The position numbers and the translations under genes were made by a program. Below are positions 8,151 through 17,662 of a stretch of DNA of 42,242 bases, piece after piece. This DNA is from Terriglobia bacterium (GTDB taxonomy: Bacteria > Acidobacteriota > Terriglobia > Bryobacterales > Bryobacteraceae), in NCBI GenBank assembly GCA_003175985.1, contig PSRJ01000013.1, positions 1 through 42,242 of the forward strand, given 5' to 3'. Each line of letters opens with the position of its first letter. The first letter of the stretch is position 1. The notes beneath the pieces are model-generated. The model saw only the letters and a list, made by a program, of their open reading frames with translations, was not told the DNA's origin and ran no database searches.

Positions 8151-9407
8151 TTACTTTGCGTTCAGAGCGTCTCGAATGCGCTCCGTGAGCCTCTCGACAA
8201 AGTGTTCGGCCACAAAGCCGTTGATCCGGCCCGCAACCTTGCCGTCGCGTCCGATCACTATGGTGGTAGGGATCTCGGTAACTGCGAGCGCTCGCGAAAG
8301 CCCGTCTTCGAACCAGACCGGTTCCGGCCACGGATGCTCGGCCAGGAACTTCTTGACGGCTTGGGGGTCCTCATCGGTGGAAATCGAAAGGAATACGACT
8401 TCCGCGTCTTGCAACTGTCGCATCACCTGCTGATAGAGCGGATGCTGTTCGCGGCACGGAATGCACCAGGTGGCCCAGAAATCGAGGATCAGAACCTTCC
8501 CGCGAAGCGAGGCCATGGAAAGGCGATTCCCATTCAGGCCGGCGAGGGTGAACTCCCTGGGATCGGTGAGGCCGCTATTGGGATCGTTCGCGCGGAGGCG
8601 CAGCGCGCGGGCCTGAAGCAGCTCCATGTTGCGATCGAAGGCTTCGAGCAGCAGATCGCCCAATCCGGAATCGGAGCCCGTGGCCTGGCGCCAGAGTTGC
8701 CCCATGCGGGCGCGATCGCGAACGCGGTCCGCATCGGTCGTGCGGGGATCGGGAATGGTCAGAGCATCAGACAGGCGCCGCGCGCCCGCTTCGGGGTCCC
8801 CGGCGCGCTCCAGCCAGCGCGCTCCTTCACGCGCCGATTCCGCGTTGGGGTAGGTCTCAAAAGCGCGTTGCGCCAGGGCGATTGCCTCGCTGGCCCGGCC
8901 AAGGTTCCCGGCGGCGCGCGCCTCATAAGTCAACGCCTGGCTCAGGCTGCGCTCCAGACCGTCCCGCCAATCCGATTGCACGACTCTGGCCGGAGGTCCC
9001 CCTCGCAACGCCTGGCGCACCTCGGCTTCGAACCTGCGTGCATATCCCAGAGCCGTTTCCGCACTCTCTGTCGAGTCGCTTTGTAGCAGCGCGCGGGTCA
9101 TCCTCTCGAGTGTGAAAGCATCGCCCGTCTCCCGCCCCAGCACGCGTTCGCCGTAGAGGATGAGGCGCCGGTCGTCCCTGGCTTCGATGGCTGCGCGCAC
9201 GGCCGACCGCTCCAACTCCGGCCGCCGCGGCGAGTTCGGGTACTTCGCCAGATGTTTCTCGATGGCACGCAGACTCTCGTCCGGGCTGGCGCCCGCTTCC
9301 CGCAGGGCATTGTTCAGGTCTCTCTTTTCCTGCTCCGAGAGGGTAGGGTTCTGGTCCGCGCCCCACAGCGCCAATCCGAAAAGCGCTGAGGCGAGCGCCC
9401 GCTTCAT
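8151..9407 (-). CDS. TlpA-like thiol-disulfide oxidoreductase with helical-repeat N-terminus
   Basis: A 418-aa protein with a signal peptide (residues 1-17), an alpha-helical TPR-like region (about 25-265) and a C-terminal TlpA/ResA-type thioredoxin domain (about 284-418). The active-site motif WATWCIPC places the redox pair at Cys315 and Cys318, and a cis-Pro is present in ITEIPTTIVI. TlpA-like proteins act outside the cytoplasm, reducing disulfides, often in cytochrome c or copper-site maturation; the partner here is unknown. The start overlaps the end of the upstream secreted protein by four bases, so it is the last cistron of the yebC-ruvC operon. Confidence 0.88.
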   Translation of the reverse strand: MKRALASALFGLALWGADQNPTLSEQEKRDLNNALREAGASPDESLRAIEKHLAKYPNSPRRPELERSAVRAAIEARDDRRLILYGERVLGRETGDAFTLERMTRALLQSDSTESAETALGYARRFEAEVRQALRGGPPARVVQSDWRDGLERSLSQALTYEARAAGNLGRASEAIALAQRAFETYPNAESAREGARWLERAGDPEAGARRLSDALTIPDPRTTDADRVRDRARMGQLWRQATGSDSGLGDLLLEAFDRNMELLQARALRLRANDPNSGLTDPREFTLAGLNGNRLSMASLRGKVLILDFWATWCIPCREQHPLYQQVMRQLQDAEVVFLSISTDEDPQAVKKFLAEHPWPEPVWFEDGLSRALAVTEIPTTIVIGRDGKVAGRINGFVAEHFVERLTERIRDALNAK

Positions 9408-10021
9408 GGCTTGGGATTGCGGATGGCCGCGGCGATATCGGCGGCGCGCGCCTGCGCGGTATGCATGTAGGTCTCGTTCTTGGCGATGCGATCGAGCATG
9501 GGCAGGTACTGCTCGGGAGCGACCAGCCGTTTGCGGTCCAGAGACGTTTCCAACAGCAGCAGAGATTTCACGACGCCCAACTTGTCGTACTTTGCGGCGC
9601 GTTCCAGGTCGATGCGGCGCTGCGCCGATTCCGCCATGCGTTCGAACCAGTCGGCCAAAGCCTGGCCGGACGAATCCTGCGTGTAATTGAACTTCACCTC
9701 GTTCTTTTCGGCTCCGTTTTCATAGCGGAACGTCTTGGCGCCCATGAAAGCGACTTTGACGGGCGCCTCCAACGGGCGCTTGAACGAACCTGCCTTCTCC
9801 ACCAGACCGAACACTTCCTCGGTCTCTGCCGCTGTGAGCTGGAACTTAACGGGGTTGTCCTCGTCCGGTGCTTCACGATATTCGACGTTGCCATCCTTCG
9901 CCAGGGTGATCTGCACGTAGGCCGGAGTGCTCCCGGGGAATGACTTGGAATAGAAGAGCGCAGGCCCCTCTGCCAGGGCCGCGCCCGCCACTGCCAGCAA
10001 CAAGATCCACGTCCGCTTCAT
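9404..10021 (-). CDS. Secreted protein of unknown function
   Basis: A 205-aa protein with a signal peptide (residues 1-17, cleavage near ALA-EG). The N-terminal half looks beta-rich, the C-terminal half helical (about 120-200). I do not recognise the family. It overlaps ruvC upstream and the TlpA-like gene downstream by four bases each, so it is translationally coupled with both. The pairing with TlpA, also exported, suggests the two act together in the periplasm. Confidence 0.78.
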   Translation of the reverse strand: MKRTWILLLAVAGAALAEGPALFYSKSFPGSTPAYVQITLAKDGNVEYREAPDEDNPVKFQLTAAETEEVFGLVEKAGSFKRPLEAPVKVAFMGAKTFRYENGAEKNEVKFNYTQDSSGQALADWFERMAESAQRRIDLERAAKYDKLGVVKSLLLLETSLDRKRLVAPEQYLPMLDRIAKNETYMHTAQARAADIAAAIRNPKP

Positions 10022-10521
10022 GCGCGCTCCTCGAATGCCAGCCGCCTTCGGGTCGCCTCATGCGTGGCATGGCATATGGCCACGGCCAAGGCATCGCAGG
10101 CATCTTCCGATTCGATGGCTTCCCGCGTGCCCAATAAGGACCGCACCATCATCTGCACCTGGCTCTTTTCCGCCCGGCCATAGCCCACGACGCTGGTCTT
10201 CACTTCGAGCGGCGAATACTCGGCCATTTCGAGACCCGCTTCCGCGATCGCCAGCAAAGCGATCCCCCGGACATGCGCCAGCTTGAGGGCCGTCTTGACA
10301 TTAGCCGAATAGAAGACCTCCTCCACCGCGGCGGCCTGCGGCAACTGCTCGCGGATCAGACTGCGCAACGCGCTGGCGATCTCCAGCAGGCGCTTCTCGA
10401 ACGGCGACCTGGGGCTGGTCCGGATGACACCGGCCGCCAGCATGCGGTGCTCGCACCCATCGCTTTCGATTACGCCGTAACCGGTGCGTTCCGAGCCGCA
10501 ATCGATACCAAGCACGCGCAC
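10018..10521 (-). CDS. ruvC: Crossover junction endodeoxyribonuclease RuvC
   Basis: Resolves Holliday junctions in recombinational repair together with RuvAB. With the GTG start at 10521 the protein is 167 aa, close to the usual ~170. The acidic catalytic tetrad is visible: Asp7 in LGIDCG, Glu67/68 in AVEEVFYS, Asp140 and Asp143 in [10 protein letters not shown]. The reading frame stays open 24 codons further upstream into yebC, but that part has no RuvC similarity, so the GTG four bases after the yebC stop is chosen. The yebC-ruvC order is common in bacteria; ruvA and ruvB are not in this window. Confidence 0.94.
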   Translation of the reverse strand: MRVLGIDCGSERTGYGVIESDGCEHRMLAAGVIRTSPRSPFEKRLLEIASALRSLIREQLPQAAAVEEVFYSANVKTALKLAHVRGIALLAIAEAGLEMAEYSPLEVKTSVVGYGRAEKSQVQMMVRSLLGTREAIESEDACDALAVAICHATHEATRRRLAFEERA

Positions 10522-10525
10522 GGCG

Positions 10526-11269
10526 TCAGGCCATCGCCTCCAACTCCTTTTCGTCGATATCGAAATTGGAGTAGACATTCTGCACATCGTCATGGTCTTC
10601 GAGGGCTTCGCTGAGCTTCAACATGCCGCTGGCGTTCTTTCCTTCGAGCTTGATCAGATTCTTGGGAACCATGGCGATGCTGGCGTCTTCGTGCGGGAGG
10701 TGGCTGCCATCGAGGGCCTTGAGAACGGCTTCGTGCGCTTCCGGAGGGGAGAGGATTTCCCAGCGCTCGCCTTCGTTGCGCAGATCGTCGCCGCCGGCAT
10801 CGAGCACAATATTCATGAGCTGGTCTTCAGTGGCCTTATCGCCGGGCACGAAGATCTGGCTGCGCCGCTCGAACATCCAGGCGACGCTGCCCTGCTCGCC
10901 CATGTTGCCGCCGTTTTTCGAGAAGACATGGCGGATCTCGCTGACGGTCCGGTTGCGATTGTCGGTAGCGACATTGACCAGGATGGCGGCGCCGCCCGGC
11001 CCATAACCTTCGAACATGACTTCTTCGATCTGGCCGCCTTCCAGTTCTCCCGTGCCGCGCATAATGGCTTTCTTGATGTTATCGGCGGGCATGCTGACGC
11101 CCTTGGCGGCGAGGATCGCGGTGCGGAGGCGCGGATTGGAGTCGGGGTCGCCCCCGTTGCGGGCGGCGATCGTAATTTCCTTGATGAGGCGCGTGAACAT
11201 CTTCCCGCGCTTGGCGTCCAAAGCCGCCTTTTTGTGTTTAATAGTGGCCCATTTTGAATGGCCTGACAT
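10526..11269 (-). CDS. yebC: YebC/PmpR-family protein
   Basis: A 247-aa protein, the usual length for the family, starting with the hallmark [16 protein letters not shown] and continuing with the conserved [16 protein letters not shown] and [10 protein letters not shown] segments. Members are reported as transcription regulators and, more recently, as factors that relieve ribosome stalling, so the molecular role depends on the subtype. The ATG at 11269 follows a GAGAGG ribosome-binding site; a 10-residue upstream extension is rejected because the hallmark motif begins at this Met. First gene of the yebC-ruvC-unknown-tlpA operon. Confidence 0.96.
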   Translation of the reverse strand: MSGHSKWATIKHKKAALDAKRGKMFTRLIKEITIAARNGGDPDSNPRLRTAILAAKGVSMPADNIKKAIMRGTGELEGGQIEEVMFEGYGPGGAAILVNVATDNRNRTVSEIRHVFSKNGGNMGEQGSVAWMFERRSQIFVPGDKATEDQLMNIVLDAGGDDLRNEGERWEILSPPEAHEAVLKALDGSHLPHEDASIAMVPKNLIKLEGKNASGMLKLSEALEDHDDVQNVYSNFDIDEKELEAMA

Positions 11270-11288
11270 GTGAACCTCTCGAGGTAGG

Positions 11289-11307
11289 TCCGGCCGCACT
11301 GGCCGGA
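11289..11307 (-). other. Leader hairpin of yebC operon
   Basis: TCCGGCC and GGCCGGA form a 7-bp GC-rich stem with a 5-base loop about 20 bases upstream of the yebC start. There is no U-tract. It could stabilise the 5' end of the mRNA or serve as a binding site. Confidence 0.4.
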
Positions 11308-11404
11308 GAAGACCATCTCCTTATAATTTCAACGATTTGAGGATAGCAGAGTCGGCGATACCGCTCAAGGTGCGGCGGCGGCTTGGGCGGGACGTCGCGC
11401 GAGG

Positions 11405-13243
11405 TCAATCGCCCACCGGCGCTTCGGGCGCGCGAATCTCCTGGTCTTTGTATTGCAATTGGTACAGCTTCCAGTAAATCCCCCGGTGCGCCAGCAGTTC
11501 CTGGTGGGTGCCGGATTCGCGCAAACGCCCTTTGTGCATTACCAGAATGCGGTCCGCGCGCTGAATCGTCGAAAGGCGATGCGCAATGATGATCGAGGTC
11601 CGGCCCTCCACCATGCGGGCCAGCGCCTCGCGGACGCGGAACTCGGTTTCGGTGTCCACACTGGAAGTGGCTTCATCGAGGATCAGATAGCGCGGCCGGT
11701 GCGCCAGGGCCCGCGCGAAGCTGATCAACTGCTTTTGACCCGTCGAAAGACCGCTTCCGCGTTCCCGAATGGGATGTTCTAATCCCTCCGGCAACGTACG
11801 GACAAAATCGAGCAGGTTCACTTGTTCGGCGGCGGCCTCCACAGTCTCGCGAGGGATGGATTCGGTACCCAAGCGGATGTTCTCCTCCAAGGTACCGGTG
11901 AACAGATGGGGATCCTGGAGCACAACGCCGAACTGGCGGCGCAGTTCGACCGCATCGAACTCGCGCACGTCCCTGCCGCCGATCCGGATCGCGCCCTTCT
12001 GCACATCGTAAAAACGCAGCAGCAAGCTGATGAGCGTCGTCTTCCCCGCGCCTGTATGGCCGACGACAGCGATGGTCTCGCCCGGGGCGACGCGGAAGCT
12101 GACGTCTTGCAGCACCCAATCCTCGGCCTGATACGCAAACCAAACGTGTTCGAATTCGATGGCGGCGGTCTGCGACGGCGCCGGATGGGGCACGGCCGGA
12201 GGCAGAATCGTCGCAGATGTGTCCAGTAGTTTAAAGATGCGCTCCGCGGAAGCCATCGCAGACTGCAGGATGTTGTACTTCTCGCTGAGATCCTGAATCG
12301 GCCGGAAGAAGCGCAGGCCGTATTGGAGGAAGGAGGCGATCACGCCCAAGGTGAGCTGGCCCGCCGTCACGCGGAATCCGCCGTAGGTAAGGATCGCGGC
12401 CAGAGCCAGCATGGAAAGGAACTCGACCACGGGATAGAACCAGCCGTACGCGGTAATCGCGTCCTTGTAGGCGAGCATGTGGTTCCGGTTCACTTCTTCG
12501 AACTCCGCGCTGCTACGGCGCTCGCGGTTGAACAACTGCAGCACGGCCATTCCTGTGATGTGCTCCTGCAGGTAGGAATTGATCCGGGCGATAGCCACGC
12601 GGATACGGCGATAACTCTGCGTCACGCTGCGCCGGAACAGGACGGTCACCAGGATTACGAAGGGCATCACAGCCAACATGATTCCGGTGAGCAGGGGGCT
12701 CATTTGAAACATCACCGCGAGAATGAATGCCAGCACCAGGACATCACCGAGGATCGTCACCAGCCCGGACGAAAACAGGTCGCTCAACACGTCGACGTCG
12801 GTAGTGACGCGGGTTACCAGCCGGCCGACGGGGTTCCTGTCGTAGAAAGCCAAATCGAGCCGCTGCAAGTGTTCCATCAATTGCCGGCGCAGGTCGAACA
12901 TGGCAAACTGCCCGGTGCGCTGCATGAGGTACATTTGTGCGAATTCGGACAGGAAGGTGCCGCCGATCACGATCAAGTACACGAAGGCAAGTTTGCTCAA
13001 GCCGGTCCAAGGATCGGCCGGCAGAAAACTATCGATGAAGGTGTTGCCGCCTGGAGCCTGAGTGGGGCTCAGATACCGGTCGACCGCAACTTTGGTAATC
13101 AGCGGGCCTAAAATCTGAAGGCTGGATTGGACCAGCAGGAACACCAGCGAGAGGCCCACCAGCTTCCAGTAAGGGAGCAAATAGACCAGCAAACGTCCCA
13201 TTAACCGCGAGTCGTATGCCTTTCCGAGTACTTCTTCTTCCAC
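11405..13243 (-). CDS. ABC exporter, fused permease-ATPase (MdlB/MsbA type)
   Basis: A 612-aa half-transporter: six-helix transmembrane domain (about 20-330) followed by a nucleotide-binding domain (about 365-600) with Walker A GHTGAGKTT, a Q-loop (GVVLQDPHLF), signature LSTGQ (a variant of LSGGQ) and Walker B YLILDEATSS with a downstream switch His (IIAHRLST). It should act as a dimer exporting a lipid, drug or peptide; the substrate is unknown. The GTG start at 13243 is preceded by GGAGAAA and by a TAGACT -10-like hexamer, which would give an almost leaderless transcript. Confidence 0.93.
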   Translation of the reverse strand: MEEEVLGKAYDSRLMGRLLVYLLPYWKLVGLSLVFLLVQSSLQILGPLITKVAVDRYLSPTQAPGGNTFIDSFLPADPWTGLSKLAFVYLIVIGGTFLSEFAQMYLMQRTGQFAMFDLRRQLMEHLQRLDLAFYDRNPVGRLVTRVTTDVDVLSDLFSSGLVTILGDVLVLAFILAVMFQMSPLLTGIMLAVMPFVILVTVLFRRSVTQSYRRIRVAIARINSYLQEHITGMAVLQLFNRERRSSAEFEEVNRNHMLAYKDAITAYGWFYPVVEFLSMLALAAILTYGGFRVTAGQLTLGVIASFLQYGLRFFRPIQDLSEKYNILQSAMASAERIFKLLDTSATILPPAVPHPAPSQTAAIEFEHVWFAYQAEDWVLQDVSFRVAPGETIAVVGHTGAGKTTLISLLLRFYDVQKGAIRIGGRDVREFDAVELRRQFGVVLQDPHLFTGTLEENIRLGTESIPRETVEAAAEQVNLLDFVRTLPEGLEHPIRERGSGLSTGQKQLISFARALAHRPRYLILDEATSSVDTETEFRVREALARMVEGRTSIIIAHRLSTIQRADRILVMHKGRLRESGTHQELLAHRGIYWKLYQLQYKDQEIRAPEAPVGD

Positions 13244-13250
13244 TTTCTCC

Positions 13251-13256
13251 AGTCTA
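13251..13256 (-). promoter_or_regulatory. -10-like TAGACT 7 nt before ABC exporter start
   Basis: TAGACT on the minus strand ends seven bases before the GTG at 13243, so transcription would start at or next to the start codon. Part of a recurrent pattern in this window. Confidence 0.35.
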
Positions 13257-13316
13257 GCCTGCCGTGCTTCTGGTTCAGGGCGTGCAAGCCCCTGATATCA
13301 TAACCATAGTCTTGGC

Positions 13317-14183
13317 ATGATTCCGGCTCTCGAGACACCAACCACGACACGGAGGTTGCCGTGGGTCGAGCTCGCGTGGTTTGGAGCGTTGCTGCTCGCT
13401 TCGTACGCCCCGATTTTGGCGCGTCTGGTCCGGCAGTGGGATCACGATCCGGACATGAGCCACGGCTTTTTCGTACCGTTTATCACGGCATTCCTAATAT
13501 GGCGGCGCCGCGATGAATTGGCTGCCCTCAAGACGCGGCCGAACTGGTGGGGACTGCTGGTAGTGCTCTATGGAACGGCGCAATTGTATGTGGCCACGCT
13601 GGGCGCGGAATTGTTTTTGGCGCGCACAGCGTTTGTGATCACGGTCTTCGGCGCGGTATGGATGCTCGGCGGAACTCTGATGGTGCGGCGCTTGTTCTTC
13701 CCGCTTGCGCTTCTGTTTTTCATGATTCCCATTCCCGCTGTGATCTACAACCGGATCACGTTCCCTCTACAATTCCTGGCCAGCCACCTGGCTGGTGACG
13801 CCTTGGCATTCCTGGGCCTTCCCGTATTGCGTGAAGGAAACATCCTGGAGTTGCCGAATCAGAGGTTATCGGTGGTGGAGGCGTGCAGCGGGATACGCTC
13901 CCTGCTGACGTTGACGTATCTCTCCCTTGTTTATGGGCATTTCTTTGAGAAGAATCACTGGATTCGGGCGGCGTTATTCGTCTCCACTGTCCCTATCGCC
14001 ATACTGGCGAACGCGAGCCGCGTTACCGTGACCGGCCTAATTACCGAATGGAAACCCGAATGGGCCGAGGGCTTCTTCCACACCGCGCAAGGGTGGGTGA
14101 TTTTCATGGTTTCGCTTTTCAGCCTGATCGTGCTGCATCAAATCCTGATGCGGCTTTCGGCGCCGAAGGGAGCGCATCCATAG
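13317..14183 (+). CDS. Exosortase (PEP-CTERM sorting transpeptidase family)
   Basis: A 288-aa inner-membrane protein with about eight hydrophobic helices. The three family residues are present: Cys190 in VVEACSGIRS, Arg235 in ANASRV and His255 in FFHTAQGW. Exosortases process and anchor proteins bearing a C-terminal PEP-CTERM-like signal and usually accompany exopolysaccharide genes. EpsI follows one base after the stop. No protein in this window carries a recognisable PEP-CTERM tail, so the targets lie elsewhere. The ATG at 13317 has little Shine-Dalgarno; a TATCAT at 13296-13301 could be the -10. Confidence 0.95.
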   Translation: MIPALETPTTTRRLPWVELAWFGALLLASYAPILARLVRQWDHDPDMSHGFFVPFITAFLIWRRRDELAALKTRPNWWGLLVVLYGTAQLYVATLGAELFLARTAFVITVFGAVWMLGGTLMVRRLFFPLALLFFMIPIPAVIYNRITFPLQFLASHLAGDALAFLGLPVLREGNILELPNQRLSVVEACSGIRSLLTLTYLSLVYGHFFEKNHWIRAALFVSTVPIAILANASRVTVTGLITEWKPEWAEGFFHTAQGWVIFMVSLFSLIVLHQILMRLSAPKGAHP

Positions 14184-14184
14184 C

Positions 14185-14841
14185 ATGCTCTTTCTGCAAA
14201 GCCGATTTGCGCAGGTGCTCAGCGGGGTTTTGGCGCTCCAGGCGGTTGTCCTGTATGCGGCCATCTCGCGCCCGGAGACCATTCCAGTCGTGGCGCCTCT
14301 CAATCAGTTCACGAATCTTTTTGGTTCCTGGCGGATGGTGAAAGACATTCCCATCGAGCCGGAGGTGCAAGAGGTGTTAAAAGCCGATGACACACTCAAC
14401 CGCCTCTACGCGCGACCGGGTGGCGGAGTGGAGACCAATCTCTTCATCGCATTTTTTAAAACGCAGCGCACCGGCCAATCGCCGCATTCTCCCAAGAACT
14501 GCCTGCCGGGTTCAGGCTGGGAGCCGATCCAGACCGGTCTGGTGACCATTCCCGTTGCGGACCGCAGCGAACCCATCGTCGCGAACCGGTTCGTCACCGC
14601 ATACGGTGACGAAAAGGATGTGACCATTTACTGGTATCAGAGTCACAGCCGAATTATTGCCAGTGAGTACAGAGCCAAATTCTGGCTGGTGGCTGATTCG
14701 ATTCGTTATCATCGCAGCGATACCGCCTTAGTACGCGTAATCGTACCTGTAGTTAATAATGACGTGAGTGGCGCGACGGCAACCGGAATCGATTTCGTGC
14801 AATCGCTATTTCCTGCATTATCAAAGCAGTTGCCCCTGTGA
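14185..14841 (+). CDS. epsI: EpsI family protein (exosortase-associated)
   Basis: A 218-aa protein with a single N-terminal membrane segment (about 12-27) and an extracytoplasmic domain (DUF3485-type) containing the conserved HSPKNCLPGSGW block (His101, Cys106) and a downstream YWYQ motif (about 149-152). EpsI proteins accompany, and are sometimes fused to, exosortases; their role is thought to be in sorting or exopolysaccharide assembly. Start one base after the exosortase stop supports joint translation. Confidence 0.92.
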   Translation: MLFLQSRFAQVLSGVLALQAVVLYAAISRPETIPVVAPLNQFTNLFGSWRMVKDIPIEPEVQEVLKADDTLNRLYARPGGGVETNLFIAFFKTQRTGQSPHSPKNCLPGSGWEPIQTGLVTIPVADRSEPIVANRFVTAYGDEKDVTIYWYQSHSRIIASEYRAKFWLVADSIRYHRSDTALVRVIVPVVNNDVSGATATGIDFVQSLFPALSKQLPL

Positions 14842-14924
14842 TTGTTACTTTACGTACAGTCTTCAAAAAGGGACTTTAGTTTTCCACCATAAGATCCATT
14901 ACCCTGGTGAAGTTCTAGCACCAA

Positions 14925-16484
14925 ATGCCTATCCCACTCCGGCTGATCTTCATTGGCGCTAGCCGATCCGAGGCGATTGAAGCCGAGCTACGCCGCGGTG
15001 ATTACGAACCAGTAGTCGAACAGATCACTTCGCGGGCGCAACTCGATAATGCGCTGGTTAAAGGCTGGGACCTGGTTATCTCCGATTTCGCCGATCTTGA
15101 TTTCAGCGCTTTGCAGGCATTAAGCATTATTCAGGATAAGGGGGTGGACCTGCCGGTTATCGTTATCACCGGCAAAATCAGGGACGAAGAAGTCATCTCC
15201 CTGCTAAAAGCGGGAGCTGCCGACCATTTGATGCGCAACAACCTGATGCGCCTGAATGCGGCAGTCGAACGGGAGTTGCGCGCCGCCGCACAGCGGCGGG
15301 AGCGTGTTCGCCTGGAAGAGCAATTCCGGCAAGCGCAGAAGATGGAAGCGGTGGGACGCCTTGCGGGAGGTGTGGCCCATGATTTCAACAACCTGCTCAC
15401 GATTATCACGGGCTACAGCGACCTGCTGCTCTCCAAGTCCGATGTGCCCCCGCCGTATCGGAGCGCGCTGGAGGAAATTCGCCGCTCCGCGGAGCGGGGA
15501 GGAGCGCTGACCAACCAGTTGCTGGCGTTCAGCCGCCGGCAGCCCCTGCAACCCCACCTCATACACCTCAACGAGTTGGTGCTTCAGATCGAGAAAATGC
15601 TACGGCGCCTGATCGGCGAGGATATTGAGCTGGTGACCATTCCTGCCGCCTCAAACGACAGCATCGATGCCGATCCTGGACGGCTCGAACAGGTGATTAT
15701 GAACCTGGCAGTGAATGCTCGGGACGCCATGCCGAACGGCGGTAAGTTAACCATCGAAACGGGAACCGTGCAGCTTGGCGCCAGTTTTTCGGCGAAGCAA
15801 CTGGGAGTCAAACCGGGAACCTACATCACTCTATCCGTGGTCGACACGGGAACCGGAATGAACGAAGAAACCAAGAGCCACCTCTTCGAGCCGTTCTTCA
15901 CTACGAAGAATCCCGGCCGTGGGACGGGCCTGGGACTGGCGACTGCTTATGGCATTATTCGCCAGAGCGGAGGAGCGATCGGCATTTATAGCGAGTTGGG
16001 CGTGGGTACGACGGCTCGTATCTATTTGCCGCAGGCTTCCAGCGACGCGGCGACCCAGCAGGCGGCGGCTTTGCCGGAGGCCGAACTCGGGGGTTTCGAG
16101 ACGATACTGCTGGTAGAGGACGAAGCTCGCGTGCGCAAGTTGATTCTCGACGTCTTGACGGCGCGGGGCTACAAGGTACTCGAGGCGACGCGAGGCGAGG
16201 AAGCCTTGCGGTTATGCGAGCTTTATAAGAATGATATCCCCCTCTCGGTGGTGGATGTTGTAATGCCTGAAATGAGCGGGCCGGACCTGATGCGCAAGAT
16301 CAGCCCGCTACACCCGGAAATGCGCGTCCTGTATATTTCCGGCTACACGGACGAGGCGATCATCCACCATGGAATCCTGCGTTCCGGCGCTGCGTTTCTG
16401 CAGAAGCCATTCATGCCCGACGCGCTGGTTCGGAAGGTGCGCGAGGTGCTCGATAGCCGGAGTAATTCCGCGCCCAAGCCGTAA
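14925..16484 (+). CDS. Hybrid histidine kinase, REC-HisKA-HATPase-REC
   Basis: A 519-aa cytoplasmic protein with no membrane segment. Residues about 6-118 form a receiver-like domain with Asp54 in [10 protein letters not shown] but a weak acidic pocket at its N-terminus (no DD pair), so it may not be phosphorylated. HisKA follows with His152 in [11 protein letters not shown], then an HATPase with N-box ([13 protein letters not shown]) and G-boxes ([11 protein letters not shown]). A second receiver (about 392-510) has EDE at its start, phospho-acceptor Asp444 ([11 protein letters not shown]) and Lys in LQKPF. No output domain, so phosphotransfer or protein contact is the likely output. It lies 83 bases after epsI; a functional link to the exosortase is possible but unproven. 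Confidence 0.92.
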   Translation: MPIPLRLIFIGASRSEAIEAELRRGDYEPVVEQITSRAQLDNALVKGWDLVISDFADLDFSALQALSIIQDKGVDLPVIVITGKIRDEEVISLLKAGAADHLMRNNLMRLNAAVERELRAAAQRRERVRLEEQFRQAQKMEAVGRLAGGVAHDFNNLLTIITGYSDLLLSKSDVPPPYRSALEEIRRSAERGGALTNQLLAFSRRQPLQPHLIHLNELVLQIEKMLRRLIGEDIELVTIPAASNDSIDADPGRLEQVIMNLAVNARDAMPNGGKLTIETGTVQLGASFSAKQLGVKPGTYITLSVVDTGTGMNEETKSHLFEPFFTTKNPGRGTGLGLATAYGIIRQSGGAIGIYSELGVGTTARIYLPQASSDAATQQAAALPEAELGGFETILLVEDEARVRKLILDVLTARGYKVLEATRGEEALRLCELYKNDIPLSVVDVVMPEMSGPDLMRKISPLHPEMRVLYISGYTDEAIIHHGILRSGAAFLQKPFMPDALVRKVREVLDSRSNSAPKP

Positions 16485-16504
16485 CGGCGAAGCGCTTGAC
16501 GTAC

Positions 16505-17662
16505 CTACAAGATCGCCTGGCGGGCTTCGCCCAGACGCACCGCCACTTGTTGCGAACGTCCATTGCGATAAATAGTCAGATTCAGAATCTGGCCTCCGCG
16601 TTTGCGGCTCAGAGCGCGCTCCAGCGAGTCGTTGCCGGTGACGTGTTCCCCTTCAACGGCAGTAATAAAATCTCCGCCGATCCCCAGGCGGTAATTCCCA
16701 ACGATCACGACACGCCTATACCCGTGCAATCCTGCTGCGTCCGCTGCAGATCCGGGCTCCAGGTTCTGAATCAGAAGCCCTCCCGAAGTCGGGAGTTCCA
16801 ACTCTTCCGCCAGATCGCCCGAAATATAGACCGTAGTGATGCCCAATGACGGACGCGAGATTTTTCCGCTCTGCGAATACTCTTCAAGCAGAGGCTTGGC
16901 GCGATTGATGGGCATAGCGAATCCAAGGCCTATGTTTCCTTGCGGTCCGTAAATGGCCGTATTGATGCCGATGACGTTGCCGTGAGAATCGAGCAGGGGT
17001 CCTCCGCTGTTTCCGGGGTTAATGGCGGCGTCTGTCTGAATCATGCCTTCCAGGCGCTGCCCCTCTTCGGCTTCGATGGTGCGGCCGAGAGAACTTACGA
17101 TTCCCGTGGTCAAGGTGCCATCCAGACCGAAGGGATTGCCGATGGCGAGCACCTTTTGGCCGACAACCAGCACATCGGAATCGCCGAGCTTCAAGTAAGG
17201 GAGCTTGTGTCCGGCATCGATGCGCACCATGGCGAGATCGTTCCTCGGATCGTTCCAGAGAAGCCTTGCCTTATATGTTTTCTTATCCGAGAGTGTGACC
17301 GTGAGCCGGCTGCCGCCGCCGCTGACCACATGATTATTGGTCAGGATTTCACCATTGGGATTCAGAATGAAACCCGAGCCCGTGCCCTTTTCCGGAACAA
17401 GCTGAAAAAACCAGCCTTCGCGGTACACAATGGACGTGATATTCACCGTCGCGTCGCGCGCCGCCTTGTAGATATCGATATTGTTCTGCTCATCGGCGGA
17501 GAATGCCGGACCGGCGGCCGAGGCTTGGCCCTCGGTCCACAGCCGCCCAGCAGAACGGATCGGCTGCAAGAGACGAGCCATGTCCCAGCGCGAGATCGAA
17601 GTGACGTATACGAAGGCGGCTACCAGCATGGCAGCCCACAGAAATGGTCGCAAAACTCTCAT
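16505..17662 (-). CDS. HtrA/DegP-type serine protease with PDZ domain
   Basis: A 385-aa protein with an N-terminal membrane anchor (about 5-23), a trypsin-like domain with catalytic triad His111 (LTNNHVVSGGG), Asp142 (NDLAMVRID) and Ser219 (NPGNSGGPLL), and one PDZ domain (about 275-375). Such proteases degrade or refold damaged extracytoplasmic proteins. The single PDZ and uncleaved-looking anchor are more like DegS/HtrA of Gram-positives than DegP. Its start overlaps the coaE stop by four bases, and it is the last gene of a long co-directional run. Confidence 0.93.
   Translation of the reverse strand: MRVLRPFLWAAMLVAAFVYVTSISRWDMARLLQPIRSAGRLWTEGQASAAGPAFSADEQNNIDIYKAARDATVNITSIVYREGWFFQLVPEKGTGSGFILNPNGEILTNNHVVSGGGSRLTVTLSDKKTYKARLLWNDPRNDLAMVRIDAGHKLPYLKLGDSDVLVVGQKVLAIGNPFGLDGTLTTGIVSSLGRTIEAEEGQRLEGMIQTDAAINPGNSGGPLLDSHGNVIGINTAIYGPQGNIGLGFAMPINRAKPLLEEYSQSGKISRPSLGITTVYISGDLAEELELPTSGGLLIQNLEPGSAADAAGLHGYRRVVIVGNYRLGIGGDFITAVEGEHVTGNDSLERALSRKRGGQILNLTIYRNGRSQQVAVRLGEARQAIL

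Noticed and set aside
11322-11327. Perfect TATAAT on the plus strand
   Set aside because: No -35 and no plus-strand gene downstream; the frame there is antisense to the ABC exporter.
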